Of a stretch of 64,000 nt of DNA, positions 8,941 to 18,256 are shown piece after piece. Both the position numbers and the translations under genes were made by a program. The first letter of the stretch is position 1. Every line of letters starts with the position of its first letter. Source of the DNA: Bacteriovorax sp. BSW11_IV (lineage in GTDB: Bacteria > Bdellovibrionota > Bacteriovoracia > Bacteriovoracales > Bacteriovoracaceae); assembly GCF_000447755.1 (NCBI RefSeq), contig NZ_AUNE01000011.1:62001-126000 (forward strand), written 5' to 3'. The notes below the pieces were generated by a model. That model searched no databases. It was not told the origin of the DNA and was given only the letters and a program-made list of their open reading frames with translations.

Positions 8941-9963
8941 ATGGCCGAAAAGATTTTAATTATTCGATTCTCTAGTTTTGGAGATATTGTTCAAGCAATG
9001 GGAACATTGGCCCCCTTGCATCGAAAATTCCCTGAAGGGAAGGTGCACTGGCTAACTCGTTCAGATATGGCCGGACTTTTGGCCCATAATCCTAGTGTTG
9101 ATAAGCTTTGGTCGTTTGATCGAAAAGTTGGGCTTAGTGGACTTATTAGACTTGCCCTCGAGCTTAGAAAAGAGCGCTTTACTCATGTATATGACGCTCA
9201 TGTAAATATTAGATCTCTAATAGTTTCACTCATTTTAAGATGTCGTTTTTCATCACCTCATTTTTTAAAAAGAAGTAAAGAGCGCTTCAAGCGTATTATG
9301 CTTTTTAAGTTTCGTAAAAATTATTTTCCTAAACCCTATCGCGGAATGATTTCATTTCTTACCCCATTAAAGAAATGGGCAGTAGATTTTGATGAATCGT
9401 CTTTATGTCATGATTGGAATTTTGCGGAAAGTGAAAAAAGTAAGGTACACCAAATCTTGAATGAGAAGGGTCTTATGGCCAATGAGTTTGTTGCTCTTGC
9501 ACCATCAGCCGCATGGGAAATGAAAAGATGGCCTCTTGATCATTGGGCCGAACTAATAAAATTACTTCCCAATCATAAGCTTGTAATCTTGGGTGGACCT
9601 CAGGATCATTTTTGTGAAGATCTTGCGGCCATTGCGCCAAACAGGACTTTTAATCTTGCAGGTAAATTATCTCTTATGGAAAGCTCTTATCTAGTAAAAC
9701 TCTCTAGTGGACTTGTGAGTGCTGATACGGGACTCATTCACGTGGCCGATATTCTAGGTAAAAAAGGACTCGCTCTACTTGGGCCAACAGCTTTTGGATT
9801 TCCAACTAGTCCTTTGATTCAAATTGTTGATGTCAATCTTCCTTGCAGACCTTGTACAAAAGATGGAAGAGGCAAGTGTTCTATGGATGTTTATCAAAAA
9901 TGCATGGTTGATATTGGGCCACAGAGAGTGGCCCAATTAGTGACTTCATTTTTTAAGAATTAA
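8941..9963 (+). CDS. Glycosyltransferase family 9 (heptosyltransferase-like)
   Basis: 340-residue GT-B glycosyltransferase of the ADP-heptose:LPS type, expected to act on lipopolysaccharide core at the inner face of the inner membrane. Seen: N-terminal KILIIRFSSFGDIVQAMGTL, the mid-protein APSAAWEMKRWP motif, and the donor-binding SADTGLIHVAD near the C-terminus. The start at 8941 is chosen because family homology begins there; the open frame continues upstream to 8812 without similarity. There is no clear ribosome site before it. The last 11 bases overlap the convergent adenosine-deaminase-like gene. Confidence 0.86.
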   Translation: MAEKILIIRFSSFGDIVQAMGTLAPLHRKFPEGKVHWLTRSDMAGLLAHNPSVDKLWSFDRKVGLSGLIRLALELRKERFTHVYDAHVNIRSLIVSLILRCRFSSPHFLKRSKERFKRIMLFKFRKNYFPKPYRGMISFLTPLKKWAVDFDESSLCHDWNFAESEKSKVHQILNEKGLMANEFVALAPSAAWEMKRWPLDHWAELIKLLPNHKLVILGGPQDHFCEDLAAIAPNRTFNLAGKLSLMESSYLVKLSSGLVSADTGLIHVADILGKKGLALLGPTAFGFPTSPLIQIVDVNLPCRPCTKDGRGKCSMDVYQKCMVDIGPQRVAQLVTSFFKN

Positions 9964-11587
9964 GTTTTTTTCTCATTTCCCAAAGCAGATGACTGATATA
10001 GGGTCTTCTACTTTCTTTGGTCGAAACCATCAGAAGTTTTGTGATTTTTAAATTATAAGGATCAGAGAATAAGAGAATCAATAGCTCTTGGATATAATTC
10101 GTCGATAGGGTGATGTAGTTGTCTGTACCAACTCCTAGATGAACACCTTTTTTCTCCCACCATGAAAATGGGTGATCTTTATAATCTGGGAATGATCCAG
10201 TGAGTTTTAAATTTGATGTCGGTAGAGCAACAAGTGAAACTTGCTTATGAATCATTCTGTTAAGAACATCGTGTTGGTAATGCTCAATTTCTCTTGCAGC
10301 ATGGAATTTTGTTTTTATAAACTGAATTTCTTCCTCAGCATTAATAGGAATACCTTTTAGAAGTTTTTCTTTAACGCTTTGGTCATACCATTCCATATCT
10401 AAGATTTCTGATTCCTCAGAAGAACCCGGAGTTATGGGTTTAGAGTTTTTATTATTATCCATAACTCTTTGGAAGAGACGGTGAAAGTAGAAGTTAGGGT
10501 TAATCCCAAGACTTAATCCGTGCTCAAGAGTATCGATATGCCAGATGTTCATAGAGTTATCCACTGACTGGACACCCTTTCTTAAAGTTTTCCACGTCTC
10601 ACCATGGTGAGAACGGATGCTAAATCCATTGTACTGAAGTTTTCTTAGCCCACTTCTAAGTTCATCGAAATGTACTTTTCTATAGAGCTCTTTCTCATCA
10701 CCAACAGTATCAACTTCACATAAGTATTTTTTAAGTTCTGGTCTATTGGCGATGATGTCTAGAATACTATCGACCTGTGCAATAAAATGCTCTTTTTTCG
10801 ACTTAAAATTTTCTTTATCATAGAAATCGAGTTCTTTTCTAAAGCTAGGTGAAAGAATAAAATCGAAGAATGGATTTTCTTTTTTAAAGGCCATGAATCC
10901 ATCGTAAAGACCGTACACGACATCTTGTTCTGTAATCTCGTCTAGACCTGGAATTTGTTCACTTTCAATTCCTGTTGAACGAGATAGTGTAAACTTAAGA
11001 CGAATGCGTCCAACATTATATTTTTCGTAAAGATCACGGGCCATGTGATAGGCCGCTTCGTAGTGGGCCTCTTTAGAATTTAAAATTAATTTTGGAAGAT
11101 AGAGAATTTTTAGATATTGCTTAAATTGTTCACCTTCTTTAAGGCGAATTAGATTATCAACATCTTCAACTGAATTAATTGGAATACTATCTTCTCCATA
11201 AACTTCTTTAATCTTTTTTTCATAGATTGCCTTATTCTTTCCTTCTAAGAGAACTTTTAAGCGTGGATAGATAAACTCCGCACTTAAAGAACCAGTTAGA
11301 TGAATATGCTCTTCATGATAAGGAAGAGGAAAGGCCTTAAAAAAACTAAAGAGAGATTGAGAAAGAGGGTGGCCTAGTAAAGTATCCATTTCAACTTCAT
11401 CGCTATGGAATCCAACAAGAAGTCTATGAAATTCTGAAATTGGTTTTGCCATGGCCGGATTGTTCATGATACTTGGCGCATGCTGAAGAAGCTCAAGTGT
11501 ATCCCAAAGTGAAATCCCATTCGTTTCACTAATAACTTTTACTAATTCTTCGTAGAGTTGTTCTACAATTTGATCGCGTTTTGGCAT
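9953..11587 (-). CDS. Adenosine-deaminase-like metal hydrolase, enlarged
   Basis: 544 residues, much longer than a standard adenosine deaminase (about 340). All catalytic landmarks are present: HxH metal ligands H94 and H96 in HIHLTGSL, SHHGE (third His and catalytic Glu), TLEHG (catalytic His), PTSNLKL, and GVGTDN (metal-binding Asp). Substrate is unknown; adenosine, AMP or another amino-purine is possible. The extra length lies in an N-terminal helical region and insertions in the barrel. It starts 11 bases after a membrane J-protein gene with AAGG upstream, so the two look co-transcribed. Purine salvage from prey would fit, but that is inference. Confidence 0.85.
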   Translation of the reverse strand: MPKRDQIVEQLYEELVKVISETNGISLWDTLELLQHAPSIMNNPAMAKPISEFHRLLVGFHSDEVEMDTLLGHPLSQSLFSFFKAFPLPYHEEHIHLTGSLSAEFIYPRLKVLLEGKNKAIYEKKIKEVYGEDSIPINSVEDVDNLIRLKEGEQFKQYLKILYLPKLILNSKEAHYEAAYHMARDLYEKYNVGRIRLKFTLSRSTGIESEQIPGLDEITEQDVVYGLYDGFMAFKKENPFFDFILSPSFRKELDFYDKENFKSKKEHFIAQVDSILDIIANRPELKKYLCEVDTVGDEKELYRKVHFDELRSGLRKLQYNGFSIRSHHGETWKTLRKGVQSVDNSMNIWHIDTLEHGLSLGINPNFYFHRLFQRVMDNNKNSKPITPGSSEESEILDMEWYDQSVKEKLLKGIPINAEEEIQFIKTKFHAAREIEHYQHDVLNRMIHKQVSLVALPTSNLKLTGSFPDYKDHPFSWWEKKGVHLGVGTDNYITLSTNYIQELLILLFSDPYNLKITKLLMVSTKESRRPYISHLLWEMRKKLNS

Positions 11588-11598
11588 AGTTTTAACCT

Positions 11599-12621
11599 TT
11601 ATTTAATGAGGAACTCGTAAGCGTTTTTTATTTTGGAAAAGTTCTCTGAGGCCCGCTCGATACAAGTGCTGGGAACCCCATGTCCTGAGAGTACATCAGG
11701 ATGGAAAGTTTTTGCTAATTTTTTATATCTTCGTTTAATATCTTCACTACTTGCACTGCTATCAAGCATCAAAAGTGCAAAAGCACTATCTCGGTCATTT
11801 TTATTGAGTTCTGGTAGATGACCAATGGCCTTAAGAATAAAGATATGTTCTCTAAGTGCTTCTTTTAGTGATGCTAAAGTGTATGAAGGAGCTAGCGCTT
11901 GGATACATTTTAAGTAGGCAAGGCTTGAGGCCATTCCTGTATTGTCATTAATTTGATTCACTTCACTATAGAGCTTATACGCCTCTTCTCTTTTCTCTTT
12001 TACGTAATAGAGATGGATTATTAGCGCGTTTTTAATATCTAGATCGTTTGAATAGAGTTCTTTAGTCCAAATACTAGGCACCATCGATTTTTCTATAGCA
12101 TTAATAACTGAATATATCTTTACAATACTAATGATTGTCTTAAACGAAAGAGGCCTTTCTTTAAAATTTTCTAAAAATTTATTTTGCAGAATTTCTTTTA
12201 AATTAGAACACAGTTCACTTGCTTGAATTTTTAAACCGATCTCTCTTTCAATCGATTTGGCACATTCTCTAAGTTCCTGACTATCTCCCCACTGAAGGGA
12301 ATCAAATAGCGCAAGAGATTTTTTTACATCTTCGCTATGCTTAGGGTCGGCAGAAAATGTTTTCAGTGTTGAAACAATATCACTAGCATCAGTTTTAGAA
12401 GTAATTTGCTTAGTCGCTGGAGAGTTTATACCGCTGTTGATTTGCAGCATATTCTTCTTTTTCATAATTAGTTCATCGAGATCGACATCTCGCTTTAAGG
12501 GGCGTCCTGTGACTTTTTCATAGAACCATTCATAGAGAGCAGGCAATAATGTCTTTGAAAGGATATATGCAAAGATAGACAGAGCAATAAAGTTTACAAT
12601 TACGTCAATTCTTATATTCAT
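11599..12621 (-). CDS. Membrane-anchored J-domain protein
   Basis: About 340 residues. One N-terminal membrane helix (about 8-28) is followed by a long helical region and a C-terminal J domain ending the protein, with the HPD motif in KTFHPDVLSG that stimulates Hsp70 ATPase. Zinc and substrate-binding domains of DnaJ are missing, so this is a type III J-protein resembling DjlA in layout. The ATG at 12621 is preferred; an in-frame TTG at 12633 is possible, but neither has a clear ribosome site. The first of a two-gene unit with the deaminase-like gene. Confidence 0.82.
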   Translation of the reverse strand: MNIRIDVIVNFIALSIFAYILSKTLLPALYEWFYEKVTGRPLKRDVDLDELIMKKKNMLQINSGINSPATKQITSKTDASDIVSTLKTFSADPKHSEDVKKSLALFDSLQWGDSQELRECAKSIEREIGLKIQASELCSNLKEILQNKFLENFKERPLSFKTIISIVKIYSVINAIEKSMVPSIWTKELYSNDLDIKNALIIHLYYVKEKREEAYKLYSEVNQINDNTGMASSLAYLKCIQALAPSYTLASLKEALREHIFILKAIGHLPELNKNDRDSAFALLMLDSSASSEDIKRRYKKLAKTFHPDVLSGHGVPSTCIERASENFSKIKNAYEFLIK

Positions 12622-12704
12622 ACTGGCCAACAATACCCAACTTTTAACAGTTGCAAAAAGCTATTAGAATAATCTAATGATATCCAAAAATACAAAGAGT
12701 GACT

Positions 12705-13697
12705 ATGAAGTGGAACATTAGACCTATCGAGCTTGAACTTAAATTTGATTGGAAGATTTCAAGAAATACCAGTACAAAAAAAACAAACTATGTAATTGAA
12801 GTAGAAGAGGGAGACTTTAAGGCCAAAGGCGAAGTCGCTCCAAATATTCGTTACGGAGAGGATGGAGAGAAAATCCTCCAAGAATTTACCCAGTTTCTCA
12901 AAGAGAAGCCTCAAAAATTCGATTCAATCGAAGAATTAACAAAATTTCTAAAAAGCTTAGATATTTCTTATTCTTTAAAATTTGGAATTGAGGCGGCATT
13001 CGTTGACTATATTTCTCAGATTAGTGATCTGACAAAGTATAGATTACTTGGCACTAATAGCGTGACGCAAATTAAGACATCTTTTTCAATTCCAATTATG
13101 GAAACTGAAAAACTTGCAGATTTTATCAATGAATATAAGCTTGAGCGCTTTGATGAATTAAAAATAAAAATTGATAAAAGTAGTGTAGAAGCCGTTCAAG
13201 TTATTCTTGGCAATTATCCGGGTAAATTACGCTTGGATGCTAATGAAGCTTTTGAAAATGCTGACGAAGTCTTGGCCTTTCTCGCTCAAATTGATTGTGA
13301 ACGAATCAGCTTTTTAGAGCAGCCTTTGAAGGCCGATAATCATGATGAGGCACTTTCTTTAAAAGAAAAGTCTCCGGTTATGATTTTTGCAGATGAATCT
13401 TTGACTCATCATGAAGTATCTCAATACTATGCAGAGAGATTTCATGGCGTGAATATAAAATTAATGAAGGCCGGAAGTTATTTTCAGGCCTTAAAGCAGA
13501 TGAGAAGAGCAAAAGAGCTAGGCCTTAAAACAATGATTGGTTGTATGGTTGAGAGTTCGTTAGGGATTTCACAAACCTTTCCCATTTGCCAAGGTGCCGA
13601 TTACTTAGATCTAGATGGTTGTTTATTGATTAAAAATGATCCGTTCAATTTAGTAACAGAAGAAAAAGGTCGCTTATTCTTCTCACATCTACACTAG
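12705..13697 (+). CDS. Enolase-superfamily dipeptide epimerase
   Basis: 330-residue muconate-lactonizing-type enzyme. Seen in order: KIKID (catalytic Lys pair on barrel strand 2), LRLDANEAF, FLEQPL and ADESL (Mg ligands), NIKLMKAG (second catalytic Lys), and a YLDLDG stretch near the C-terminus. The DxD in that last motif marks L-Ala-D/L-Glu epimerases, which recycle murein dipeptides, and an MltD-like lytic transglycosylase is next door. o-Succinylbenzoate synthase is the main alternative. ATG 12705 is chosen over GTG 12699 because AAAGAG is correctly spaced for it. Confidence 0.82.
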   Translation: MKWNIRPIELELKFDWKISRNTSTKKTNYVIEVEEGDFKAKGEVAPNIRYGEDGEKILQEFTQFLKEKPQKFDSIEELTKFLKSLDISYSLKFGIEAAFVDYISQISDLTKYRLLGTNSVTQIKTSFSIPIMETEKLADFINEYKLERFDELKIKIDKSSVEAVQVILGNYPGKLRLDANEAFENADEVLAFLAQIDCERISFLEQPLKADNHDEALSLKEKSPVMIFADESLTHHEVSQYYAERFHGVNIKLMKAGSYFQALKQMRRAKELGLKTMIGCMVESSLGISQTFPICQGADYLDLDGCLLIKNDPFNLVTEEKGRLFFSHLH

Positions 13698-13701
13698 TCA
13701 A

Positions 13702-13735
13702 CAAGGTGAGTCGGGGGCATATTCGTCTCACCTTG
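13702..13735 (+). repeat. Inverted repeat, 9-bp perfect stem
   Basis: CAAGGTGAG (13702-13710) and CTCACCTTG (13727-13735) flank a 16-base loop, just after the epimerase stop. There is no T-run, so it is not a classic intrinsic terminator. It may be an mRNA stem-loop or a protein-binding site before the transglycosylase gene. Confidence 0.45.
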
Positions 13736-13795
13736 AACTGACCCCATACCTCATTAAAATAGTAAGAAAGATTTATTTCGATTAAGGAGCAAAAA

Positions 13796-15190
13796 TTGCA
13801 GAAGTTATATATTATGAGTGCATGTATCCTATTAGGTTCATGTTCTTCATTTGTTACTCGCAAGGAAATGAACAGTTCACAAGTTACTCACCAGGAGTTG
13901 CGTGAAATTATTCATGAGGCCATTTCTCCAATCAAAGAAAAGTTGGCCTTGAAAAATGCTGAAGAAAAAGATAAGGCCGCACTTCTTGCAAATTCTAGTG
14001 AAAGTGAAGATACAACGGAGGCCTTATCTATAGATGAATCGGAAGGGCCAAAGAGTTCTACTTTTGATCCTCGTTCAGAGCTTCATCTTGATTACTCAGA
14101 CGAGCTTTTCACTTTTTGGATTAATTACTTTAGTAAGAAAAGTCCTGAGCGCTTCACTCGTTTCATGGTAAATGGGGATCGTTATAAAGAGATTACCCAA
14201 AAGGTTTTCAAAGATCATAATCTACCGGAAGATCTTTTCTTTGTCGGCTTTATTGAAAGTGGATTTAACAATCACGCTAAAAGTCACGCTTCAGCAGTTG
14301 GCCCATGGCAATTTATTAAAGGAACAGCAAAACGCTATGGACTAAGAGTTGATAAGCATATCGATGAAAGAAGAAATATTCATAAATCGACAGTGGCCGC
14401 AGCCGGTTACTTCAGAGATCTATACAATATTTTTGGTTCTTGGGAACTTGCCCTTTGTGCATATAATGCAGGAGAGTACCGTATTATTAATGCCATAAGA
14501 AAAGGGAATACGAGAGATTATAAGGAACTCGTAAGAAAGAAACTGATTCCTAAGGAAACGATTTATTATGTACCAAAAGTTGCGGCCGCTCGTGAAATTT
14601 TCATGAACCCGCATAAATATAATTTAAAGGCCGTAACAAGCCCTGAAACGATTTATGAACATTCTGATCTTGTAGAAATTGGTAAACCAGTTGATTTAAG
14701 AAAATTAAGTAAGCACTTAAGCGTATCTTTAGATGATATGAAAAAATTAAATCCTGATATCCTTCATTACTATGCAGGAACAAAAAGAGGGAAGTTAAGT
14801 GTCGTTGTGCCTAAAACTAAAACGACTCTTGCGGAGAGCTTTAGAGGATCAAAGAAAGTTGAAACTGTCCGTGAAGTTGCCTCAGGATCTGATCAGTATT
14901 ATTACGTACAAAGAGGAGATTCTCTTTACTCTATAGCAAAGAAATTTGGGACAACTATTCGTGAGCTTAAGGCGGCCAATGGTCTGACAAGAAGTTTCAT
15001 TTACAAAGGGCAAAAACTTGTAATGCCAGATGACTCAGTATCTGCCAAAAAATATGTGGTGAGAAATGGCGACAACCTTTATAAAATTGCGCGCAAATTC
15101 AAGACGAGTGTAAAAAAGATTGTTACAATAAATTCTCTAAAAGATATGACAATTTATCGAGGGCAGGAATTATCTATCCCTCAAGGATAG
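13796..15190 (+). CDS. mltD: Lytic transglycosylase MltD-like, LysM-containing lipoprotein
   Basis: 464 residues. A short signal with lipobox LGSC gives an acylated Cys 16. A Ser- and Glu-rich linker leads to an SLT domain with catalytic E154 in FIESGFNN, then AVGPWQFI and CAYNAGEYR. Next come one weak LysM-like repeat (about 300-345) and two clear LysM repeats (YYVQRGDSLYSIAKKFG; YVVRNGDNLYKIARKFK) that bind peptidoglycan. The start is TTG: AAGGAG sits 6 bases before it, whereas the ATG at 13814 is too far away. Cuts murein glycans to 1,6-anhydro products at the outer membrane. Confidence 0.92.
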   Translation: MQKLYIMSACILLGSCSSFVTRKEMNSSQVTHQELREIIHEAISPIKEKLALKNAEEKDKAALLANSSESEDTTEALSIDESEGPKSSTFDPRSELHLDYSDELFTFWINYFSKKSPERFTRFMVNGDRYKEITQKVFKDHNLPEDLFFVGFIESGFNNHAKSHASAVGPWQFIKGTAKRYGLRVDKHIDERRNIHKSTVAAAGYFRDLYNIFGSWELALCAYNAGEYRIINAIRKGNTRDYKELVRKKLIPKETIYYVPKVAAAREIFMNPHKYNLKAVTSPETIYEHSDLVEIGKPVDLRKLSKHLSVSLDDMKKLNPDILHYYAGTKRGKLSVVVPKTKTTLAESFRGSKKVETVREVASGSDQYYYVQRGDSLYSIAKKFGTTIRELKAANGLTRSFIYKGQKLVMPDDSVSAKKYVVRNGDNLYKIARKFKTSVKKIVTINSLKDMTIYRGQELSIPQG

Positions 15191-15196
15191 GCAAAC

Positions 15197-16336
15197 TTGA
15201 AAATTGGATTCGACGCAAAAAGAGCATTTCATAATTTCAGAGGGCTTGGCAATTATAGCCGCCTTCTGATTGATGGTCTGACACAATATTACCCCCAAGA
15301 TGAACTTCATCTCTATACACCGGCCTTCAAAGATCAACGAATAATTGATTGGTCTTTGAAGCATGAGGATTTAAAAATCCATCTTCCGCTAGGTAAAATC
15401 TCACAAAAAATACCTTCAATTTGGCGCTCCTTCTTCTTGGCCAATGATCTAAAAAATAATGATCTCGATATTTATCATGGTCTAAGTCATGAACTGCCAA
15501 GTGGTATCGAGAAATTAAATTTAAAGAGTATTGTGACAATGCATGACGTACTCTTTATGAGATATCCCCAATACTTTCCATGGGTAGATAGACAAGTTTA
15601 TAAAAGAAAATTTTTAAGTGCAGTGGAAAGAGCAGACGTTGTTGTGGCCATTTGTGAACAGACAAAGAGGGACCTTATCGATTTTTTGGGAGTTCCTGAA
15701 AAGAAAATTGTTGTTCACTATCAAAGCTGTGATCCGCATTTTTATTCAGCTTTTACTGCAGATAAGATTTCAGCAGTTAAAAAGAAATATCATTTGCCGG
15801 AAAATTTTATTTTAAATGTTGGGGCCATTGAAAAAAGAAAGAATACTTTGGCCTTAGTCGAGGCCTTTAATAATATAAAGAATGATATCAGTGAAGATCT
15901 CGTTCTTGTTGGAAATGGCGGAAGCTATAAAGAAGAGATTCTTGAGTTTATCAAAAAACATAATCTAGGTTCTCGTGTTCATGTCATATCTGGAGTCAGT
16001 TATGTGGATCTGCCTGGAGTTTATCAAGCGGCAAAACTTTTTTGCTTTCCTTCATTTTTTGAAGGATTTGGAATTCCGCTAATAGAATCTCTATTTTCAA
16101 ATACACCTGTGGTTGTTTCAACGGGTAGTTGTTTTCCTGAGACTGTAGGGCCAGATGCTTATTTTATTGATCCCTATAAAACGGAATCAATAGAGGTTGG
16201 TTTAAAAGAGATGTTGGGCAATGAAGATTTGAGACAGAGCAAGATCATTTCTGGCAATCAATATGTTCAAAAATTTCATTTGGAAAATAGTACAAAAGAA
16301 TTAAGGGCCATCTATGAAATGGCCCTTAAGAATTAA
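15197..16336 (+). CDS. Glycosyltransferase, GT4 family
   Basis: 379-residue GT-B retaining glycosyltransferase for surface polysaccharide. Seen: N-terminal GFDAKRAFHNFRGLGNYSR, the hinge INVGAIEKRKN-type segment, and the donor site FFEGFGIPLIES with the paired glutamates of the EX7E motif. The start is TTG, 6 bases after the transglycosylase stop, with AAGGAT inside the end of that gene, so translation is probably coupled. Sugar and acceptor cannot be told. The stop overlaps the exbD stop by 4 bases on the opposite strand. Confidence 0.87.
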   Translation: MKIGFDAKRAFHNFRGLGNYSRLLIDGLTQYYPQDELHLYTPAFKDQRIIDWSLKHEDLKIHLPLGKISQKIPSIWRSFFLANDLKNNDLDIYHGLSHELPSGIEKLNLKSIVTMHDVLFMRYPQYFPWVDRQVYKRKFLSAVERADVVVAICEQTKRDLIDFLGVPEKKIVVHYQSCDPHFYSAFTADKISAVKKKYHLPENFILNVGAIEKRKNTLALVEAFNNIKNDISEDLVLVGNGGSYKEEILEFIKKHNLGSRVHVISGVSYVDLPGVYQAAKLFCFPSFFEGFGIPLIESLFSNTPVVVSTGSCFPETVGPDAYFIDPYKTESIEVGLKEMLGNEDLRQSKIISGNQYVQKFHLENSTKELRAIYEMALKN

Positions 16337-16722
16337 TTTTCTGTAATCAGTGAGATGTTGGCGAGGTTGTTAACTTTTAGCTTGTCTAGAAGCTTAACAA
16401 CACGCTCATAACGAACATCCTTATCAACCCTTAGCTCAATTGGTGTATCCTTCTTTTCAATTGCTGAAAGTTTCGCTTCAACATCTTCTAAAGACATTTT
16501 TGCACCATTGTAGGCCACTTCATTTTCTGAGAGTTCAATATAGACATTTTCTTTTTGCGCCTCTTGAGATTCTCCCTTCGTTGTTTTAGGAAGATTCAAA
16601 AGAAGGGCAAGCTCATCTTTTTTAAATACAGTAGAAGTCATAAAAAAGATAAGAAGAAGAAAGACCACATCAATCAGTGGTGTTATGTCTGGAGACTCTG
16701 CTTCACGAGTTCTTCTTCTCAT
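16333..16722 (-). CDS. exbD: ExbD/TolR-family transport protein
   Basis: 129 residues. One N-terminal membrane helix (about 14-32) contains the Asp of DVVFLLLIFF that carries protons, followed by a small periplasmic domain. Together with the ExbB-like protein encoded 4 bases upstream it forms a proton-driven motor that energises outer-membrane transport or envelope stability. No TonB or TolA partner is in the window, so the choice between Exb, Tol and gliding-type functions stays open. Confidence 0.88.
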   Translation of the reverse strand: MRRRTREAESPDITPLIDVVFLLLIFFMTSTVFKKDELALLLNLPKTTKGESQEAQKENVYIELSENEVAYNGAKMSLEDVEAKLSAIEKKDTPIELRVDKDVRYERVVKLLDKLKVNNLANISLITEN

Positions 16723-16725
16723 TTT

Positions 16726-17244
16726 TTATAAAACCTTTTTAATAATTTTTTGCTCTAAATTTGTTTCAAGGTGGTCAATCATACTTAATAAGTAGTTGTG
16801 ACCAATATAGTGAGGAATTGCAACAATCATCCCACCTACAGTTGTGATTAGGGCCAGCGAGATCCCTTCAGCAAATGATGAAGGATTATTCAGACCAGTT
16901 TGAGACATGACTCTAAAGGCAATGAGAACCCCTAATACAGTCCCTAAAAGACCTAGAAGAGGAGAAATTGAAGCGATGATCTTAACTGTGTTAATGCCTC
17001 TTTCCATATTTGAGATATATGTTGAAAGCTCTTGTTTTGCGATTTCAATAATCGAGTTTGAGTCTTTACCATTCATATCTGATAGAACTTTTTTAGCAAG
17101 TTCATCTGCTGTAGTTTCAGTGGCCTTAGATTCTTTTGAGAGAATAAAGAATTTTGAAAGCATAATGGCAAAGCCAATAATATTAAGGGCGAGAAGGATA
17201 TACATAATGGCCCCGCCCTGGTTGATGTAGTCAATAATACGCAT
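16726..17244 (-). CDS. exbB: ExbB/TolQ/MotA-family proton channel
   Basis: 172 residues with three membrane helices (about 12-32, 80-105 and 120-145) and the family core SPLLGLLGTVLGVLIAF. Stator partner of the ExbD-like protein that follows. The ATG at 17244 is chosen because TTAGGAG sits a few bases upstream; the frame stays open to 17292 but the extra residues look like leader. TolQ and MotA relatives cannot be excluded, though pairing with an ExbD favours this family. Confidence 0.88.
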   Translation of the reverse strand: MRIIDYINQGGAIMYILLALNIIGFAIMLSKFFILSKESKATETTADELAKKVLSDMNGKDSNSIIEIAKQELSTYISNMERGINTVKIIASISPLLGLLGTVLGVLIAFRVMSQTGLNNPSSFAEGISLALITTVGGMIVAIPHYIGHNYLLSMIDHLETNLEQKIIKKVL

Positions 17245-17325
17245 CGTTACTCCTAATTTAGTTTCACTAACTATTTTAACTACTTTTGGCACAATGGCAA
17301 TTCACAGGAATTGCCATTGTTTAGA

Positions 17326-17706
17326 TTAAATAAGCTTTGAGATTACGCTGAGTGCATCAATCCAAGTAAAGATACCTAGAAGTTGACCTTTTTCGACAAT
17401 TATTGCTGAACCAATTTTTCTTTCGGCCATCTCTTGGCAAACTTCTTTTAAAGACGCATCTGGGCCAACAGTGTAGGGATCATCTGAGAAAGCATCATTA
17501 ACTCGTAAACTTTCTAAATCAGTTTTTTCATATGATTCAATGAAGCGAATGTCTCGCTCAGATAGCATGCCAACAAGCTTGCCCGCTTCCATTACTGGGA
17601 GGTGGCGAACGTTGAGTTCATGCATTTTTTGTAACGCAAATTGTAAGTTTTGTGTCGACACAATCGAGTGTGGTGAAGGTGTCATATATTCTTTAATCAG
17701 TTTCAT
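17326..17706 (-). CDS. Two-CBS-domain protein
   Basis: 126 residues that consist of two CBS domains (about 7-58 and 70-122), with the usual HLPVMEAGKLVGMLSERDI end of the first. CBS pairs bind adenine nucleotides and act as energy sensors. It is a stand-alone regulator of unknown target. AAAGGAG precedes the ATG. Divergently placed from the hpf gene. Confidence 0.87.
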   Translation of the reverse strand: MKLIKEYMTPSPHSIVSTQNLQFALQKMHELNVRHLPVMEAGKLVGMLSERDIRFIESYEKTDLESLRVNDAFSDDPYTVGPDASLKEVCQEMAERKIGSAIIVEKGQLLGIFTWIDALSVISKLI

Positions 17707-17814
17707 TAGATACTCCTTTTTAAATAATTTAGCTCTAGATCATCTTTTTGAACATGATCTAAATCAACAAAGATGTGGATAGAATTCATCTTAAAAATAG
17801 ATAACTAACGGCCC

Positions 17815-17844
17815 TTGCGACTTCAAAAAACACTATCATATTAA
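17815..17844 (+). promoter_or_regulatory. Putative sigma-70-type promoter of hpf
   Basis: TTGCGA (17815-17820), an 18-base spacer, then TATTAA (17839-17844), about 43 bases before the hpf start. Moderate match to consensus. Confidence 0.4.
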
Positions 17845-17886
17845 GTGTGAAAGGAAGGAAATGGTACCTTCCGCTAAGGAGGATAT

Positions 17887-18177
17887 ATGCAAGTTCATGT
17901 GGCCTACCATCAAGTGGATCACTCTCTAGCTTTTGATCAATTTGTTATGGAAAAACTTAATAATATGAAACGATTTTTTAAAGGTAATGAAGATGTAGAC
18001 TGTGTCGTCGCTAAGGATGGCAAGAACTATATCTTTTCACTCCACTATAAAGGACATGGTGTTGATAAATTTGTTCGTGTTAAATCGAACAACGTTTATA
18101 AATCAGCAGCTCTTGGGGTAGAGAAGCTGAGAAATGTTATCCGTGAACTCAAATCTAAAAAAGCATCCCACCTATAA
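17887..18177 (+). CDS. hpf: Ribosome hibernation promoting factor, short form
   Basis: 96-residue protein of the HPF/RaiA/YfiA family with beta-alpha-beta-beta-beta-alpha fold. It lacks the C-terminal dimerisation domain of long HPF, so it matches the short form that works with RMF or alone to silence ribosomes in starvation. An ideal AAGGAGGATAT site precedes the ATG, suggesting strong translation. Single gene with its own promoter and terminator. Useful in a predator that survives between prey, which is inference. Confidence 0.88.
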   Translation: MQVHVAYHQVDHSLAFDQFVMEKLNNMKRFFKGNEDVDCVVAKDGKNYIFSLHYKGHGVDKFVRVKSNNVYKSAALGVEKLRNVIRELKSKKASHL

Positions 18178-18191
18178 CCCTGCCTGCCTTG

Positions 18192-18216
18192 AAGGCCCTC
18201 GCATGACGAGGGCCTT
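18192..18216 (+). terminator. Hairpin after hpf
   Basis: AAGGCCCTCG and CGAGGGCCTT form a perfect 10-bp stem with a 5-base loop (CATGA). The downstream T-run is poor (AGTCATTT). Confidence 0.65.
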
Positions 18217-18256
18217 AGTCATTTAAAGGGAGTAATTCACTCCAATAATTTTTTTC

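Noticed and set aside
13645-13863. Minus-strand 72-residue frame
   Set aside because: Overlaps the end of the epimerase and start of the transglycosylase; no ribosome site.
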